Positions 15,764-24,512 of a DNA stretch of 46,208 nucleotides are shown piece after piece. The DNA is taken from assembly GCA_938009905.1 (NCBI GenBank), contig CALLGK010000060.1, positions 1 through 46,208 of the forward strand, written 5' to 3'. The position numbers and the translations under genes are program-made. The stretch comes from an uncultured Acidimicrobiales bacterium (lineage in GTDB: Bacteria > Actinomycetota > Acidimicrobiia > Acidimicrobiales > SZUA-35). The first letter of the stretch is position 1; every line of letters starts with the position of its first letter. The notes beneath the pieces were generated by a model that saw nothing but the letters and a program-made list of their open reading frames with translations, was not told the origin of the DNA and did not search any database.

Positions 15764-17152
15764 CTAGGTCAGTTCGGGAATCATGTCACCGTGTGCATCG
15801 AGCATCCGATCGACGAGCTGCCAGATCTGATCGAGGTCGAGCTCGGCCGCGGTGTGCGGATCGAGCATCGCCGCGTGATACACGTGGTCGCGCCGGCCAG
15901 TGAGCGCGGCTTCAACCGTGAGCGACTGCACGTTGACGTTGGTCTGCATGAGCGCCGCAAGCTGCGGTGGCAGCGTGCCGATCTTAGTGGGTTGGATCCC
16001 GTTTGAGTCAACGACACAGGGCACCTCAACACAGCACCCGTCAGGCAAGTTATCGATGAGTCCATCGTTGGCCACGTTGCCGTAGACAACTCGCGGTTCT
16101 CCCGTTTCCATGCTGTGAATGATGGCGGAGCCGTACTCGACGCTCGGTTTCACGTCGATGGCGGAGTCTGGAGCCTCGAGGTCGGCCCGCATCCGCTCCC
16201 ATCCCTCGATTTGACGCTCGCAACGACGGGGATACTCGTCGAGCGGCACGCCGTACTGATCAAGAAGGTCGTTGCGACCTTGCTTGATGAACCAGGGCAC
16301 GTACTCGGCGAAGTGTTCACTCGACTCCGTGACGAAGTAACCAAGCCGGCGGTACATGTCGTATCGGACCGCATCGCTCAAACCATCGATGCCACCGTCA
16401 CTTCGTTCGGCATCGAGACGAACCGGAGCAGGCTGGGTTGCTGCGAACTCATTGATCTTGGGATAGAGGTCGACCAACCCATCGGCCGTCCGCTGAGCGA
16501 AATCGAGGTAGAAGGCCATGTGGTTGATCCCGGCACAGCGATACGAGAGTTCGTCGACCGGCACACCAATATCGCCGGCCAACTGGGCTGCGGTGTGCTG
16601 CACGCTGTGACAGAGGCCGATTGTGTTGATCGACGTTTCACGGCTCAGCGCCCAACAGTTCATGGCCATCGGGTTCACGTACTGCAGAAGCGTTGCGTCG
16701 CCGCACACCTCTTCCATGTCTCGAGCCATGTTTAGCAACACCGGAATGGTGCGCAACCCGCGCATGATGCCGCCGATGCCCAACGTGTCGGCAATCGTCT
16801 GATCGAGGCCGAACTCCTTCGGAATGTCAAAGTCGATGACCGTCGCCGGTTCGTAGCCGCCAACCTGGAACATCGTGATGACGTAGTCTGCCCCGTCGAG
16901 TGATTCCCGTCGGTCAATCGACGACGAGATCGTCGGATTGGCCCCGAGCGCAGCAGCCGTCTTGTTGGCCACGATCTCTGAAGTCGCCAGTCGCTCAGCA
17001 TTGATGTCGTGCAAGCTGATCTCGACGTCAGAAAACTCGGGGTAGCCCAAGATGTCGCCAAGCAAGTTCTTGGCAAACACCGTCGAACCTGCGCCAATGA
17101 AGCTGATTTTCGTCACGATTGGTGGGGGCTTTCTCTGGGGGATGATCGCCAT
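15764..17152 (-). CDS. melA: Alpha-galactosidase, GH4 family (MelA-like)
   Basis: This is a 462-residue NAD- and Mn-dependent glycosidase of family GH4. N-terminal NAD-binding motif KISFIGAGSTVFAKNLLGD is followed by LHDIN, NPMAMNCWAL, the metal-site Cys in GLCHSVQ and the His in CAGINHMAFYLD, all as in MelA. GH4 enzymes cleave alpha-galactosides such as melibiose inside the cell by an oxidation-elimination mechanism. The annotated ATG gives a 12-residue leader before VTKISF; a GTG at 17116 would give the usual family N-terminus and may be the true start. It lies 3 kb from a GH36 alpha-galactosidase and sugar importer, suggesting a shared alpha-galactoside regulon. Confidence 0.88.
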   Translation of the reverse strand: MAIIPQRKPPPIVTKISFIGAGSTVFAKNLLGDILGYPEFSDVEISLHDINAERLATSEIVANKTAAALGANPTISSSIDRRESLDGADYVITMFQVGGYEPATVIDFDIPKEFGLDQTIADTLGIGGIMRGLRTIPVLLNMARDMEEVCGDATLLQYVNPMAMNCWALSRETSINTIGLCHSVQHTAAQLAGDIGVPVDELSYRCAGINHMAFYLDFAQRTADGLVDLYPKINEFAATQPAPVRLDAERSDGGIDGLSDAVRYDMYRRLGYFVTESSEHFAEYVPWFIKQGRNDLLDQYGVPLDEYPRRCERQIEGWERMRADLEAPDSAIDVKPSVEYGSAIIHSMETGEPRVVYGNVANDGLIDNLPDGCCVEVPCVVDSNGIQPTKIGTLPPQLAALMQTNVNVQSLTVEAALTGRRDHVYHAAMLDPHTAAELDLDQIWQLVDRMLDAHGDMIPELT

Positions 17153-17262
17153 CGACGTCGATCCACTGCGAAGGACAAGTATCGCGACATTTGGCCGTCA
17201 GAGCCAGGGTCAATGGAACTCTGCCCGGTACCCAGACCGCTGGCTCAAGCTGGCACACTGTG

Positions 17263-18621
17263 ATGGTGAACTCTCGGCGACAGCGCGGGAAAACAGACCC
17301 GACGCAATCGGTCGAGATCCTTTCTGAAACAACGTCCACGCCTCGACAAGCGAATCGACCGCTGTCATCTTCAACGGAGCGGTCGAGCGACCCCGACGGG
17401 GGCCCGCCGACCGATCAGGGAGACACGAGTTCGACGTCCTTTAACGTCGAGCGTAGATCGCTGTGGCCCATCCTGGGGCTGGTTGCGGCGGTAGCTGCCG
17501 TTCTGCTCTGGTCGTCGAACCAGTCGCCCGCTCCGCCGGACGCAGCGACAGCCGAGGTCACCGAGACCCCCACTGCGACGGTGCAGGTCGAGTCACCTCC
17601 TGACTCGACGACCGAGCCATCACTCGAGCGACTTGGCGGGCTCGCATCGGACGATCGCTTCTATCTCGTACCGATACCGACCTCAGACTTCAGCGCCTTT
17701 GAGGCCAACGTGCTGTCGGTTGGGAGCGATGAGTTTCAGGGTCGAGAGCTCGGCTTCCGCATGTTCTCGGGCGGAGGCGCGTCGGTCCGTCTGAATCCGG
17801 GTGTCGACCGCCATCCGCTCATCACCACCAACAAGGGTCTGGTGATCGTTGGAGTTGGCGAGATCTATCTGCAAGACGCAGATCTTCTTCGACCCGCTGA
17901 GAGCCTCGGCGAAGGGATTGGCGCCTTGCCAGGCCCAAACCCGAACTCAATCTGGATTCTGGGGACGGCCGAGCGCACGGTCGAGCTCTACGACCTTTCG
18001 AATCGTCGATCTGTCACCACCTACTCGCTCGAAGGAAAGGGCCGACCCTTGTCAGCAGTCGACACCGGCCTGGTGTTGGCAGATCGACAACTGAGCCCCG
18101 GAAACGACTTTCTGTTTTGGGATCCGCTTCTTGGCTTGATCGAGCTCGACGGCACAGACGATGTCGAGTTCTACGGTGCAAACGGATCAGTCGTGGTCTT
18201 TGGCACAGAAAGCGAACTCGTCATCTTCGATGTGGGCGGGCTCGACATGAATCGGCGCCAAGAGCTCGACAACGGCAAACTCACCGGGCGGCGGGTCGAC
18301 TCCGATCTCGGCGATGTCTGGGGTTCATCACTCTCCCCAGACGGCTCCCTGCTTGCCGCCACCGTGCTCACGCCGTTGACCGAGCCAAACATCATCAAGC
18401 TCATCGACGTAGAAACCGGCGAGGTCCGCAACACGATTCAGAACGCCTTGGAGTTCCAGTACCGCTGGAGTGGGCCGGATACTCTCGTCTACATGCGACC
18501 TGATTGGCCCGCCGCCATCCTCGCTGAACGAGACAGCAACACCGGGGTCGATCGTCAGGTGATGTGGCTGAACAGCTTTGCCTGGTGGTACGGCATCGCT
18601 CCGACCGCGACGGATGAGTAG
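17263..18621 (+). CDS. Membrane-anchored propeller-like protein, unknown function
   Basis: This is a protein of about 452 residues with a charged, disordered N-terminal 64 residues in the cytoplasm, one transmembrane helix (SLWPILGLVAAVAAVLLW, about 65-84), a Pro/Thr-rich linker and an outside domain of about 340 residues. The outer domain has repeated beta-strand/turn units (NSIWILGTAERTVELYDL, GSSLSPDGSLLAATVL, KLIDVETGEVRNTI) resembling WD40-like or lipoprotein-LpqB-type propellers. The frame stays open upstream to a TTG at 17191, but ATG 17263 is the more plausible start. Its end overlaps the haloperoxidase start by 8 bp, so the two are coupled. Confidence 0.68.
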   Translation: MVNSRRQRGKTDPTQSVEILSETTSTPRQANRPLSSSTERSSDPDGGPPTDQGDTSSTSFNVERRSLWPILGLVAAVAAVLLWSSNQSPAPPDAATAEVTETPTATVQVESPPDSTTEPSLERLGGLASDDRFYLVPIPTSDFSAFEANVLSVGSDEFQGRELGFRMFSGGGASVRLNPGVDRHPLITTNKGLVIVGVGEIYLQDADLLRPAESLGEGIGALPGPNPNSIWILGTAERTVELYDLSNRRSVTTYSLEGKGRPLSAVDTGLVLADRQLSPGNDFLFWDPLLGLIELDGTDDVEFYGANGSVVVFGTESELVIFDVGGLDMNRRQELDNGKLTGRRVDSDLGDVWGSSLSPDGSLLAATVLTPLTEPNIIKLIDVETGEVRNTIQNALEFQYRWSGPDTLVYMRPDWPAAILAERDSNTGVDRQVMWLNSFAWWYGIAPTATDE

Positions 18622-20449
18622 CCCCGTCGCCACCGTGTCAGACCAACGTCGCACACGGAATCTGACTCGAGTCGCGCTCGCCGGGCTGTTGCTTGTTGCA
18701 GCCCTTGCGTTCGTAGGCGCTCGTCAATTGCGCTGCAGCCCCGAGGTCACCGATCACTCGGCGGCTAGGACCTGGAACGAGCAGTTGCTCGGCGCGATTC
18801 GACGCGACTTCCCGGCGCCAACCGTGCACGCCAGAAACCTGTATCACCACGCAGTTTTGTTGTGGGATCTGTCTGTGCTGACCGACGACAACAACGAAGG
18901 CGAGGTCGTGCTGGTCAACGTGGCTGCCGTCCAGCCACAATTGCGCACCTTCGACGACGACGAGCGCGCCGAGGCACTGCACTACGCGTCATACCGGTTC
19001 CTCAGTGCTCGGTATGCCAGCAGCACAGGAGCGGAAGAGACCCAAGCGGCGCTCGACGGGCAAATGGAGGCTCTCTGCCTTGCGACCACGGCCGATGAAG
19101 CCACAAGCGATGCAGCCGTGGCCGGGTTCGCGGTGGCCGACCACCTCCTCGAGATCACGCGCAACGACGGCTCGCTTGAGCCGGCCGGGTATGTCGATCT
19201 CAGCTATGCCCCGGTCAACCCGCCGCTTCTCGTCAACGAATCCGGCATCGATCTTCCTGAGCCAAACCGGTGGCAACCGCTCTCGCTTGATACCCAGGTC
19301 ACGCAGAACGGTCTGCGAATTGCCGCAGGGCCTCAGGTATTTATTGGCCCCAACTGGGGTTCGGTTGAACCGTTTGCGCTTGCCCCATCGCCTCAGGGAC
19401 TGCCGATCGACCCCGGTCCGCCACCGCTCTTCGGCATCGATGACGCCTTTGCCATCGATGCCATCGAGGTCATCGACTACAGCCGAAGGCTCAATACCGT
19501 CGACGCGCCTCTCATCAGGGTCGATCCTGGAGCCATCGGCAACGCGCCGCTCGGTGAGTACGAAGGCAACGGCCACGACGTAAACCCAGTGACGGGCGAG
19601 CCTTACGAAGCCATCTCGTCAACCGAGGCCGACTATGGCCGTGTCGTTGCCGAATACTGGGCTGACGGTCCAGACTCCGAGACACCCCCGGGGCACTGGA
19701 ACACCATTGCCAACGAGGTCGGCGATCGACTCGTGGCTCTCGGGGAACCGCTCACTATCGATGACGAGGTGATGGAGACTCGACTCGACTGGGACCTTCG
19801 GATCTACCTGGCGATGAACGGAGCGCTTCACGACGCTGCGATTGCAGCCTGGGGTGCCAAGGCGCACTACGACTATGTGCGGCCCATCTCGATCATTCGC
19901 TACTTGGGCACAACGGGGCAGCTTCCAGAGACACCCGGGCTCGTCGAAGTCATCACCGCTGAGTCGAGCAGCGCAGGTGAACGCCATCAATATCTTGCCG
20001 ACCACATCGGCGAAACGGCCGTGATCTCATGGATCGGCCAGCCGAACGATCCCGACCGTCAGCTCGCTGGCGTTGGCTGGGTTCTCGCAGACGACTGGGT
20101 GCCCTACCAACGCGACACGTTCGTCACTCCATCGTTTGCCGGCTACGTGTCGGGACACTCAACATTCAGCCGAGCCGCAGCCGACGTGTTGACAGCGGCA
20201 ACCGGATCGCCGTATTTCCCCGGCGGGCTGTCCAGTCACACGGTCGAACGAGGCGAATTGATCCACGAATTCGGACCAACCGCAGACGTCACGCTGCAGT
20301 GGGCCACCTACCAAGACGCCGCAGACGAGGCAGGCCGGTCACGTCTCTTCGGAGGAATCCATGTGCGAGCCGACGACCTCGAGGGTCGCAAGATGGGTGC
20401 CGAAGTGGCAACCGCAGCCTGGGCACGGGCCCAGGAGATCTTCGGCTAA
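18614..20449 (+). CDS. Vanadium-dependent haloperoxidase family protein, membrane-anchored or secreted
   Basis: This 611-residue protein has an N-terminal hydrophobic segment (VALAGLLLVAALAFVGA) that exports or anchors it. All vanadate-binding positions are present with correct spacing: K416 and R423 in KAHYDYVRP, SGH with H515 in YVSGHSTFSRAAADVL, and R577 and H583 in SRLFGGIHVRADD. The 7-residue K-R and 6-residue R-H gaps match the fungal chloroperoxidase. Such enzymes oxidise halides with peroxide; related PAP2 members are phosphatases, and activity cannot be told apart here. The first motif reads VSGH instead of PSGH. The start ATG at 18614 overlaps the upstream stop. Confidence 0.88.
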   Translation: MSSPVATVSDQRRTRNLTRVALAGLLLVAALAFVGARQLRCSPEVTDHSAARTWNEQLLGAIRRDFPAPTVHARNLYHHAVLLWDLSVLTDDNNEGEVVLVNVAAVQPQLRTFDDDERAEALHYASYRFLSARYASSTGAEETQAALDGQMEALCLATTADEATSDAAVAGFAVADHLLEITRNDGSLEPAGYVDLSYAPVNPPLLVNESGIDLPEPNRWQPLSLDTQVTQNGLRIAAGPQVFIGPNWGSVEPFALAPSPQGLPIDPGPPPLFGIDDAFAIDAIEVIDYSRRLNTVDAPLIRVDPGAIGNAPLGEYEGNGHDVNPVTGEPYEAISSTEADYGRVVAEYWADGPDSETPPGHWNTIANEVGDRLVALGEPLTIDDEVMETRLDWDLRIYLAMNGALHDAAIAAWGAKAHYDYVRPISIIRYLGTTGQLPETPGLVEVITAESSSAGERHQYLADHIGETAVISWIGQPNDPDRQLAGVGWVLADDWVPYQRDTFVTPSFAGYVSGHSTFSRAAADVLTAATGSPYFPGGLSSHTVERGELIHEFGPTADVTLQWATYQDAADEAGRSRLFGGIHVRADDLEGRKMGAEVATAAWARAQEIFG

Positions 20450-20450
20450 C

Positions 20451-20467
20451 CCTCGCGTTCAGCGAGG
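20451..20467. terminator. Small hairpin between convergent genes
   Basis: CCTCGC and GCGAGG pair around a GTTCA loop in the 37-bp gap between the haloperoxidase stop and the GH36 stop. There is no T-tract on either strand, so terminator function is weakly supported. Confidence 0.3.
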
Positions 20468-20486
20468 TGCGTATTCGGCGACGCGC

Positions 20487-22610
20487 CTACTCGGCGACGA
20501 TGTGAAACAGAAGCGCCGACTCAGGATCGAGTACCGGCGGCTGCACACCCATCATCATCAACGCCTTGCCAGACAACACGACTGATCCATCGTCCATCCA
20601 CTGCGGGCGGGTCCGCCCAAATTCGCCGGACCGGCCCGGCAGCGCCAGGATCGTGACCCGGTACTTCCGTTCAGGATCAAGCTGAGCGAACTGCACAGGA
20701 TCGGGCACCGAAGATCGAGCCGTGTTGATGCGGGCATAGGCAAACAGCGCTTCGCTCTTGTCGGCGGCGACCACGCCCTGGGTCATCGACGCTTCGTCTG
20801 CGGAGTCGAGACGCACCACGTCGCCGGAGTGAAGAAGCGGGCGGAACTTCTTGTGAAGGGTCACCAACTCCTTCACCTGGGCCCGCTCGTCGTCTGAGGC
20901 GTCGAGCAGATTCCACTCGATACCGAGGTGTCCAAGGAAGGCCACTGCCCCACGGAATCCGAGGTCGTGCGTTCGGCGAGTCGTGTGCGACACGTGCGGC
21001 CCTACGTGAGCGCCCATGAGCTCAGGTGGAAACAGCATGGAGAAGCCACGCTGAATGCGTTGACGCTCAAGGGCATCGTTGCAGTCGGAGGTCCAGAAGC
21101 GTCGGGTATGGCGCAGGATCTCGAAGTCGGCTCGACCGCCGCCTGATGAGCAGCTCTCGATCTCGACGTGCGGATGTCGCTCACCAAGCTCAGCCAACAG
21201 CCGGTAGAGGGCAAGCGTTTGGGCCCGGGTGCCTGCCCGTCCGTTGTGCGTTGCTTGCACGTGATCGCGGTTCATGTCCCACTTCACGTACGAGATGTCG
21301 AGGTCGGTGAGCAACGTGTCGATCTGACCGAAGATGTGGGCATACGCATCGGGGTTCGCTAGATCGAGCACGAGCTGGTTGCGGCCCAAGATCAACTCGT
21401 AGTCGGCATCAGCCAGAACCCATTCTGGGTGGGCGCGGTAGAGCTCGGAGTTTGGGTTGACCATCTCGGGTTCAAACCACAGGCCAAACTCGAGACCGAG
21501 GCCGGTGACGTGGCTGACGAGCGGTTCGAGACCATCGGGATACTTCTGGTCGTCCACGAACCAGTCGCCGAGGGCTGCGGTGTCGTCGTTGCGCCGATGG
21601 AACCAGCCATCGTCGAGCACGAAACGCTCGGCCCCGACTTCGGCCGCCCGGTCAGCCAGCTTCTTGAGCGTGTCGAGATCGTGATCGAAATACACGGCCT
21701 CCCACGTGTTGAGCAGCACCGGCCGAGGCTTGTCGAGGCTGGGGTGCGTGTCGCGGCCCCGGAGGTGTTGGTGGAACGCCTGAGACACCGAGCTCAGACC
21801 GGTGGCGCTGTAGGCGCCATAGAGCCATGGCGACTCAATCGTTTCGCCCGCCTCGAGAATCACTTCGCCCGGGAACAGCAACTCACCGGCCTGCAGATAG
21901 CGGCGGCCGTCTGACACTCGTTCAGCCACCAGCCGCGAGTTTCCACTCCAGCCGAGGTGAAAGCCCCAGACCTCGCCGTGCTGTTCATCGAATCCGCGAG
22001 TGCCAGCGAAGATCACGGCCACGTGATCATGGGAGCTGCGACCCCTGCGGTTCTCGTTGATGATGGCGCCGGCCTCCCACACCTGACGTCGGGGGTGGAA
22101 CTCATCGCACCAACGACCGGTGAAGTCGAGAATCTCTTCTGCGTGCGTGGGCAGTGGAAGCGACAGCGACTGGCGCCCAAGGGAGTACGGGGTGTCGCCC
22201 GTGTTCTTGAGCATCTGACGGAGGGCGACGACATCGCGATTGTTCTTGAGGAAGATCTCGATTTCGAGCTCGAGCCCGGCGATCGGATCTTCGCAGAAAA
22301 AGCGGATGTCGTCTGCTGTCACCTCGGGCGGACGCGACTCGGTGAATCGCGGCGCCCACCCAGAGCCATCGGGCCTGGCCCCCTTGATGCCAGGCGATCC
22401 GAAGAAGCCAGAACCGAGCTCTGGCACAAGAGCGACGGGCGCCTCGACATCGATGGTGGCGTGAGCCAACGGACGATTGAGCGCTGAAGCAACAGACTCG
22501 GCATCGTCGTTCGGCAGTGAGCCACCCCAGTACACAACAGCCGGCGGGCCATCGCCGTGCGCGAGCACCAGCGTGGTGTGTTCGCCGTGCAGCATCAGGT
22601 GTTTCGTCAT
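20487..22610 (-). CDS. Alpha-galactosidase, GH36 family
   Basis: This is a 707-residue glycoside hydrolase (clan GH-D) releasing terminal alpha-1,6-galactose from raffinose-type sugars or melibiose. The N-terminal beta-supersandwich is followed by a TIM barrel: VLLNTWEAVYFDHD, FVLDDGWFHRRNDD, FGLWFEPEMVNPNS, nucleophile D445 in YVKWDMNRD, ESCSSGGGR, and acid/base D509 in WTSDCND. The 64-residue gap between the two Asp is normal. No signal peptide is seen, so it is intracellular. ATG 22610 is preferred over 22634 because GAGG lies five bases upstream of it. It is the last gene of the minus-strand sugar operon. Confidence 0.93.
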   Translation of the reverse strand: MTKHLMLHGEHTTLVLAHGDGPPAVVYWGGSLPNDDAESVASALNRPLAHATIDVEAPVALVPELGSGFFGSPGIKGARPDGSGWAPRFTESRPPEVTADDIRFFCEDPIAGLELEIEIFLKNNRDVVALRQMLKNTGDTPYSLGRQSLSLPLPTHAEEILDFTGRWCDEFHPRRQVWEAGAIINENRRGRSSHDHVAVIFAGTRGFDEQHGEVWGFHLGWSGNSRLVAERVSDGRRYLQAGELLFPGEVILEAGETIESPWLYGAYSATGLSSVSQAFHQHLRGRDTHPSLDKPRPVLLNTWEAVYFDHDLDTLKKLADRAAEVGAERFVLDDGWFHRRNDDTAALGDWFVDDQKYPDGLEPLVSHVTGLGLEFGLWFEPEMVNPNSELYRAHPEWVLADADYELILGRNQLVLDLANPDAYAHIFGQIDTLLTDLDISYVKWDMNRDHVQATHNGRAGTRAQTLALYRLLAELGERHPHVEIESCSSGGGRADFEILRHTRRFWTSDCNDALERQRIQRGFSMLFPPELMGAHVGPHVSHTTRRTHDLGFRGAVAFLGHLGIEWNLLDASDDERAQVKELVTLHKKFRPLLHSGDVVRLDSADEASMTQGVVAADKSEALFAYARINTARSSVPDPVQFAQLDPERKYRVTILALPGRSGEFGRTRPQWMDDGSVVLSGKALMMMGVQPPVLDPESALLFHIVAE

Positions 22611-22706
22611 GTTCGCCTCATTTACTTCAGCCATTACGTGGTCGAGAGTTCTTTTCGTCGAGAGTTCTGTTTGGTCGCGTGCTTCTGGGTGGTGGAGCGC
22701 TCGTGA

Positions 22707-24410
22707 TCACGGTGCCACGCGAGTCACGGTCAGATGGTGATCAAGTGCAACGTCGTCGAGTTCGCTTCGTTCGCCATCGGGCCACTCGATCACGATGGCA
22801 ACCGTGCCGTCGACGTCGCCGAACCCAAGGTGTGCAGACGGGGCTGCTCCAGAGAGGTAGCCCCGGGCCTGGTCAATGGTTCGGAGCTGCCGGCTTCCCC
22901 CGGCGTTCACAACGACGGTGCTCGAGAGCGCATGCGAGTTCGCTGAGGCTGGCCAGCGAAGTTCGATGGTGAGGTTGCGGCCCTGGCACAGCTGGTTTTC
23001 GAAGAGCGTGGCCGGCGATCCGAGATTGTTCACCACGATGTCAAGGTCGCCGTCGTTGTCGAGATCGCCCTGGGCCGCTCCCCGACCGCCCACCTCGTCG
23101 TTGATGCCCCATTCCGGTGCAGGGTTGAAGGAGTTTCCGCCATTGCGGAATGCCTGGTTGGGCTCCACTAGCTCGTCGTTGGGCAGCGCAGAAAACAGGT
23201 TGTCGCTACGCATCCCGGTCACCACAAACAGATCCTGGCTGCCGTCACTGTCGAGATCGCCAAAGAGGCCAGACCAGCTCCAACCGGTGGCATCGACTCC
23301 CTGGTCGGCCGCCGAGTTCGTGAAGGTCTTGTCGGTCTCACCAGGGTCGCCGAGTGACAGCACGTTCTCGGGTTGTTGGATCTCGTCTGGAATCGGAATA
23401 GCCGCCATGTCGCGGTCGACTTCGACGTATCGTTCCGCCGCCGTCGGGTCATCGCTGCGGGGTTTCATGTCGGTCGAGAAGACATCGAGATCGCCGTCGT
23501 TGTCGACGTCGGCCGCATCGAGACTCATGGTGCTGAACGATGTTTGTGAGAATGGATCGACGGCAAGCCAGCCACCGTTGTTGTCGATCCACACCCCGTC
23601 GGCTGTCGCGAGGTCATTGCCGACCAACACGTCGGTTCGGCCGTCAGCATTGATGTCGACCAAGCGGACGGAAAGGGCCTGAGCTTCAGCTGCCACTCGG
23701 GTGGCCTGATAGCCATCGCCGCCTGTGCTCTCGTGAACAACGACGCCGGTGTCGCTCCCGAGCACCGGCGAGTTCCGGAGAATGGCTAGCTCAGCGTTGT
23801 AGGAGCCCGTAACCACGTCGAGATCACCATCACCGCCAAGATCGGCCCACGCCATTGAGTACGCCACCGCGTCGACACCGTCGATCTGCTGTCGAACAAA
23901 TCGCGATGATGCGTCGGCTCCCGCGCCCGTATTTTCAAACAGGACAGGTGGGCCAACGCCGGAGGTCAGCACGATGTCGAGATCGCCATCGCCGTCGACG
24001 TCGACCGTTGCCGGTTGGCGGAAGCGGCCGCGCAGCAGCGGATCGGCGCTGAACGACAGCGCCCCGTCGTTCCACAACACCTGTGTCTCGCCACTGAGGT
24101 TGGCCAGCACGATGTCGTCGAGTCCATCACCATCGAGATCGCCGAGAGATACCCCAGAACCCGTGCCGTCGAACGTCGAAGCAGTGTTGCCAGGGCCAAT
24201 GGTGGTGTGATCAAGCTCGTGACGAACAAAGCTCTGCGAACAGGCGCCCGCACCGTGGGCCGTGGCCTCGACGGTGACATCGACTGCGGGTTGATCGCTC
24301 TCGAACCGGGCAAAGCCATCACCGGCACCGGACGAGTCACTACACGATGCGCCAACAACACAGAGGGCGACCAGTGCAGCAAGATGAGGAGTGAAACGAC
24401 GAGTCGACAC
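22707..24410 (-). CDS. FG-GAP/VCBS-repeat lipoprotein with C-terminal ASPIC/UnbV domain
   Basis: This is a surface lipoprotein of about 567 residues. GTG 24410 has AAAGG six bases upstream and gives a short signal peptide ending in lipobox VVGAS-Cys (about residue 23). At least seven Ca-binding FG-GAP loops follow (DLDGDGLDDIVLAN, DVDGDGDLDIVLTS, DINADGRTDVLVGN, DVDNDGDLDVFSTD, DLDSDGSQDLFVVTG, DLDNDGDLDIVVNN), forming a predicted seven-bladed propeller. A UnbV/ASPIC domain then ends with LGFGDVDGTVAIVIEWPDGE. It lies between the sugar-binding protein and the GH36 gene on the same strand. A role in binding glycans at the cell surface is inferred from this position only. Confidence 0.85.
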   Translation of the reverse strand: MSTRRFTPHLAALVALCVVGASCSDSSGAGDGFARFESDQPAVDVTVEATAHGAGACSQSFVRHELDHTTIGPGNTASTFDGTGSGVSLGDLDGDGLDDIVLANLSGETQVLWNDGALSFSADPLLRGRFRQPATVDVDGDGDLDIVLTSGVGPPVLFENTGAGADASSRFVRQQIDGVDAVAYSMAWADLGGDGDLDVVTGSYNAELAILRNSPVLGSDTGVVVHESTGGDGYQATRVAAEAQALSVRLVDINADGRTDVLVGNDLATADGVWIDNNGGWLAVDPFSQTSFSTMSLDAADVDNDGDLDVFSTDMKPRSDDPTAAERYVEVDRDMAAIPIPDEIQQPENVLSLGDPGETDKTFTNSAADQGVDATGWSWSGLFGDLDSDGSQDLFVVTGMRSDNLFSALPNDELVEPNQAFRNGGNSFNPAPEWGINDEVGGRGAAQGDLDNDGDLDIVVNNLGSPATLFENQLCQGRNLTIELRWPASANSHALSSTVVVNAGGSRQLRTIDQARGYLSGAAPSAHLGFGDVDGTVAIVIEWPDGERSELDDVALDHHLTVTRVAP

Positions 24411-24449
24411 CAGCACCTTTGAGACAAGAGAAATTCGGTCTGAGAACGG

Positions 24450-24483
24450 CGGATGCGCCGCCCCCGAGGGGACGGCGCATCCG
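24450..24483 (-). terminator. Strong hairpin after the sugar-binding-protein gene
   Basis: An 11-bp perfect stem (24450-24460 with 24473-24483) is extended inside by CCCC/GGGG with a bulged A and a 3-base loop. It lies in the gap between the binding-protein stop and the lipoprotein start. No T-tract follows on the minus strand, so it more likely attenuates or protects the upstream mRNA than stops all transcription. Confidence 0.55.
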
Positions 24484-24512
24484 ACCAAATTCATCCGTTG
24501 AAGGGGCTGGAA

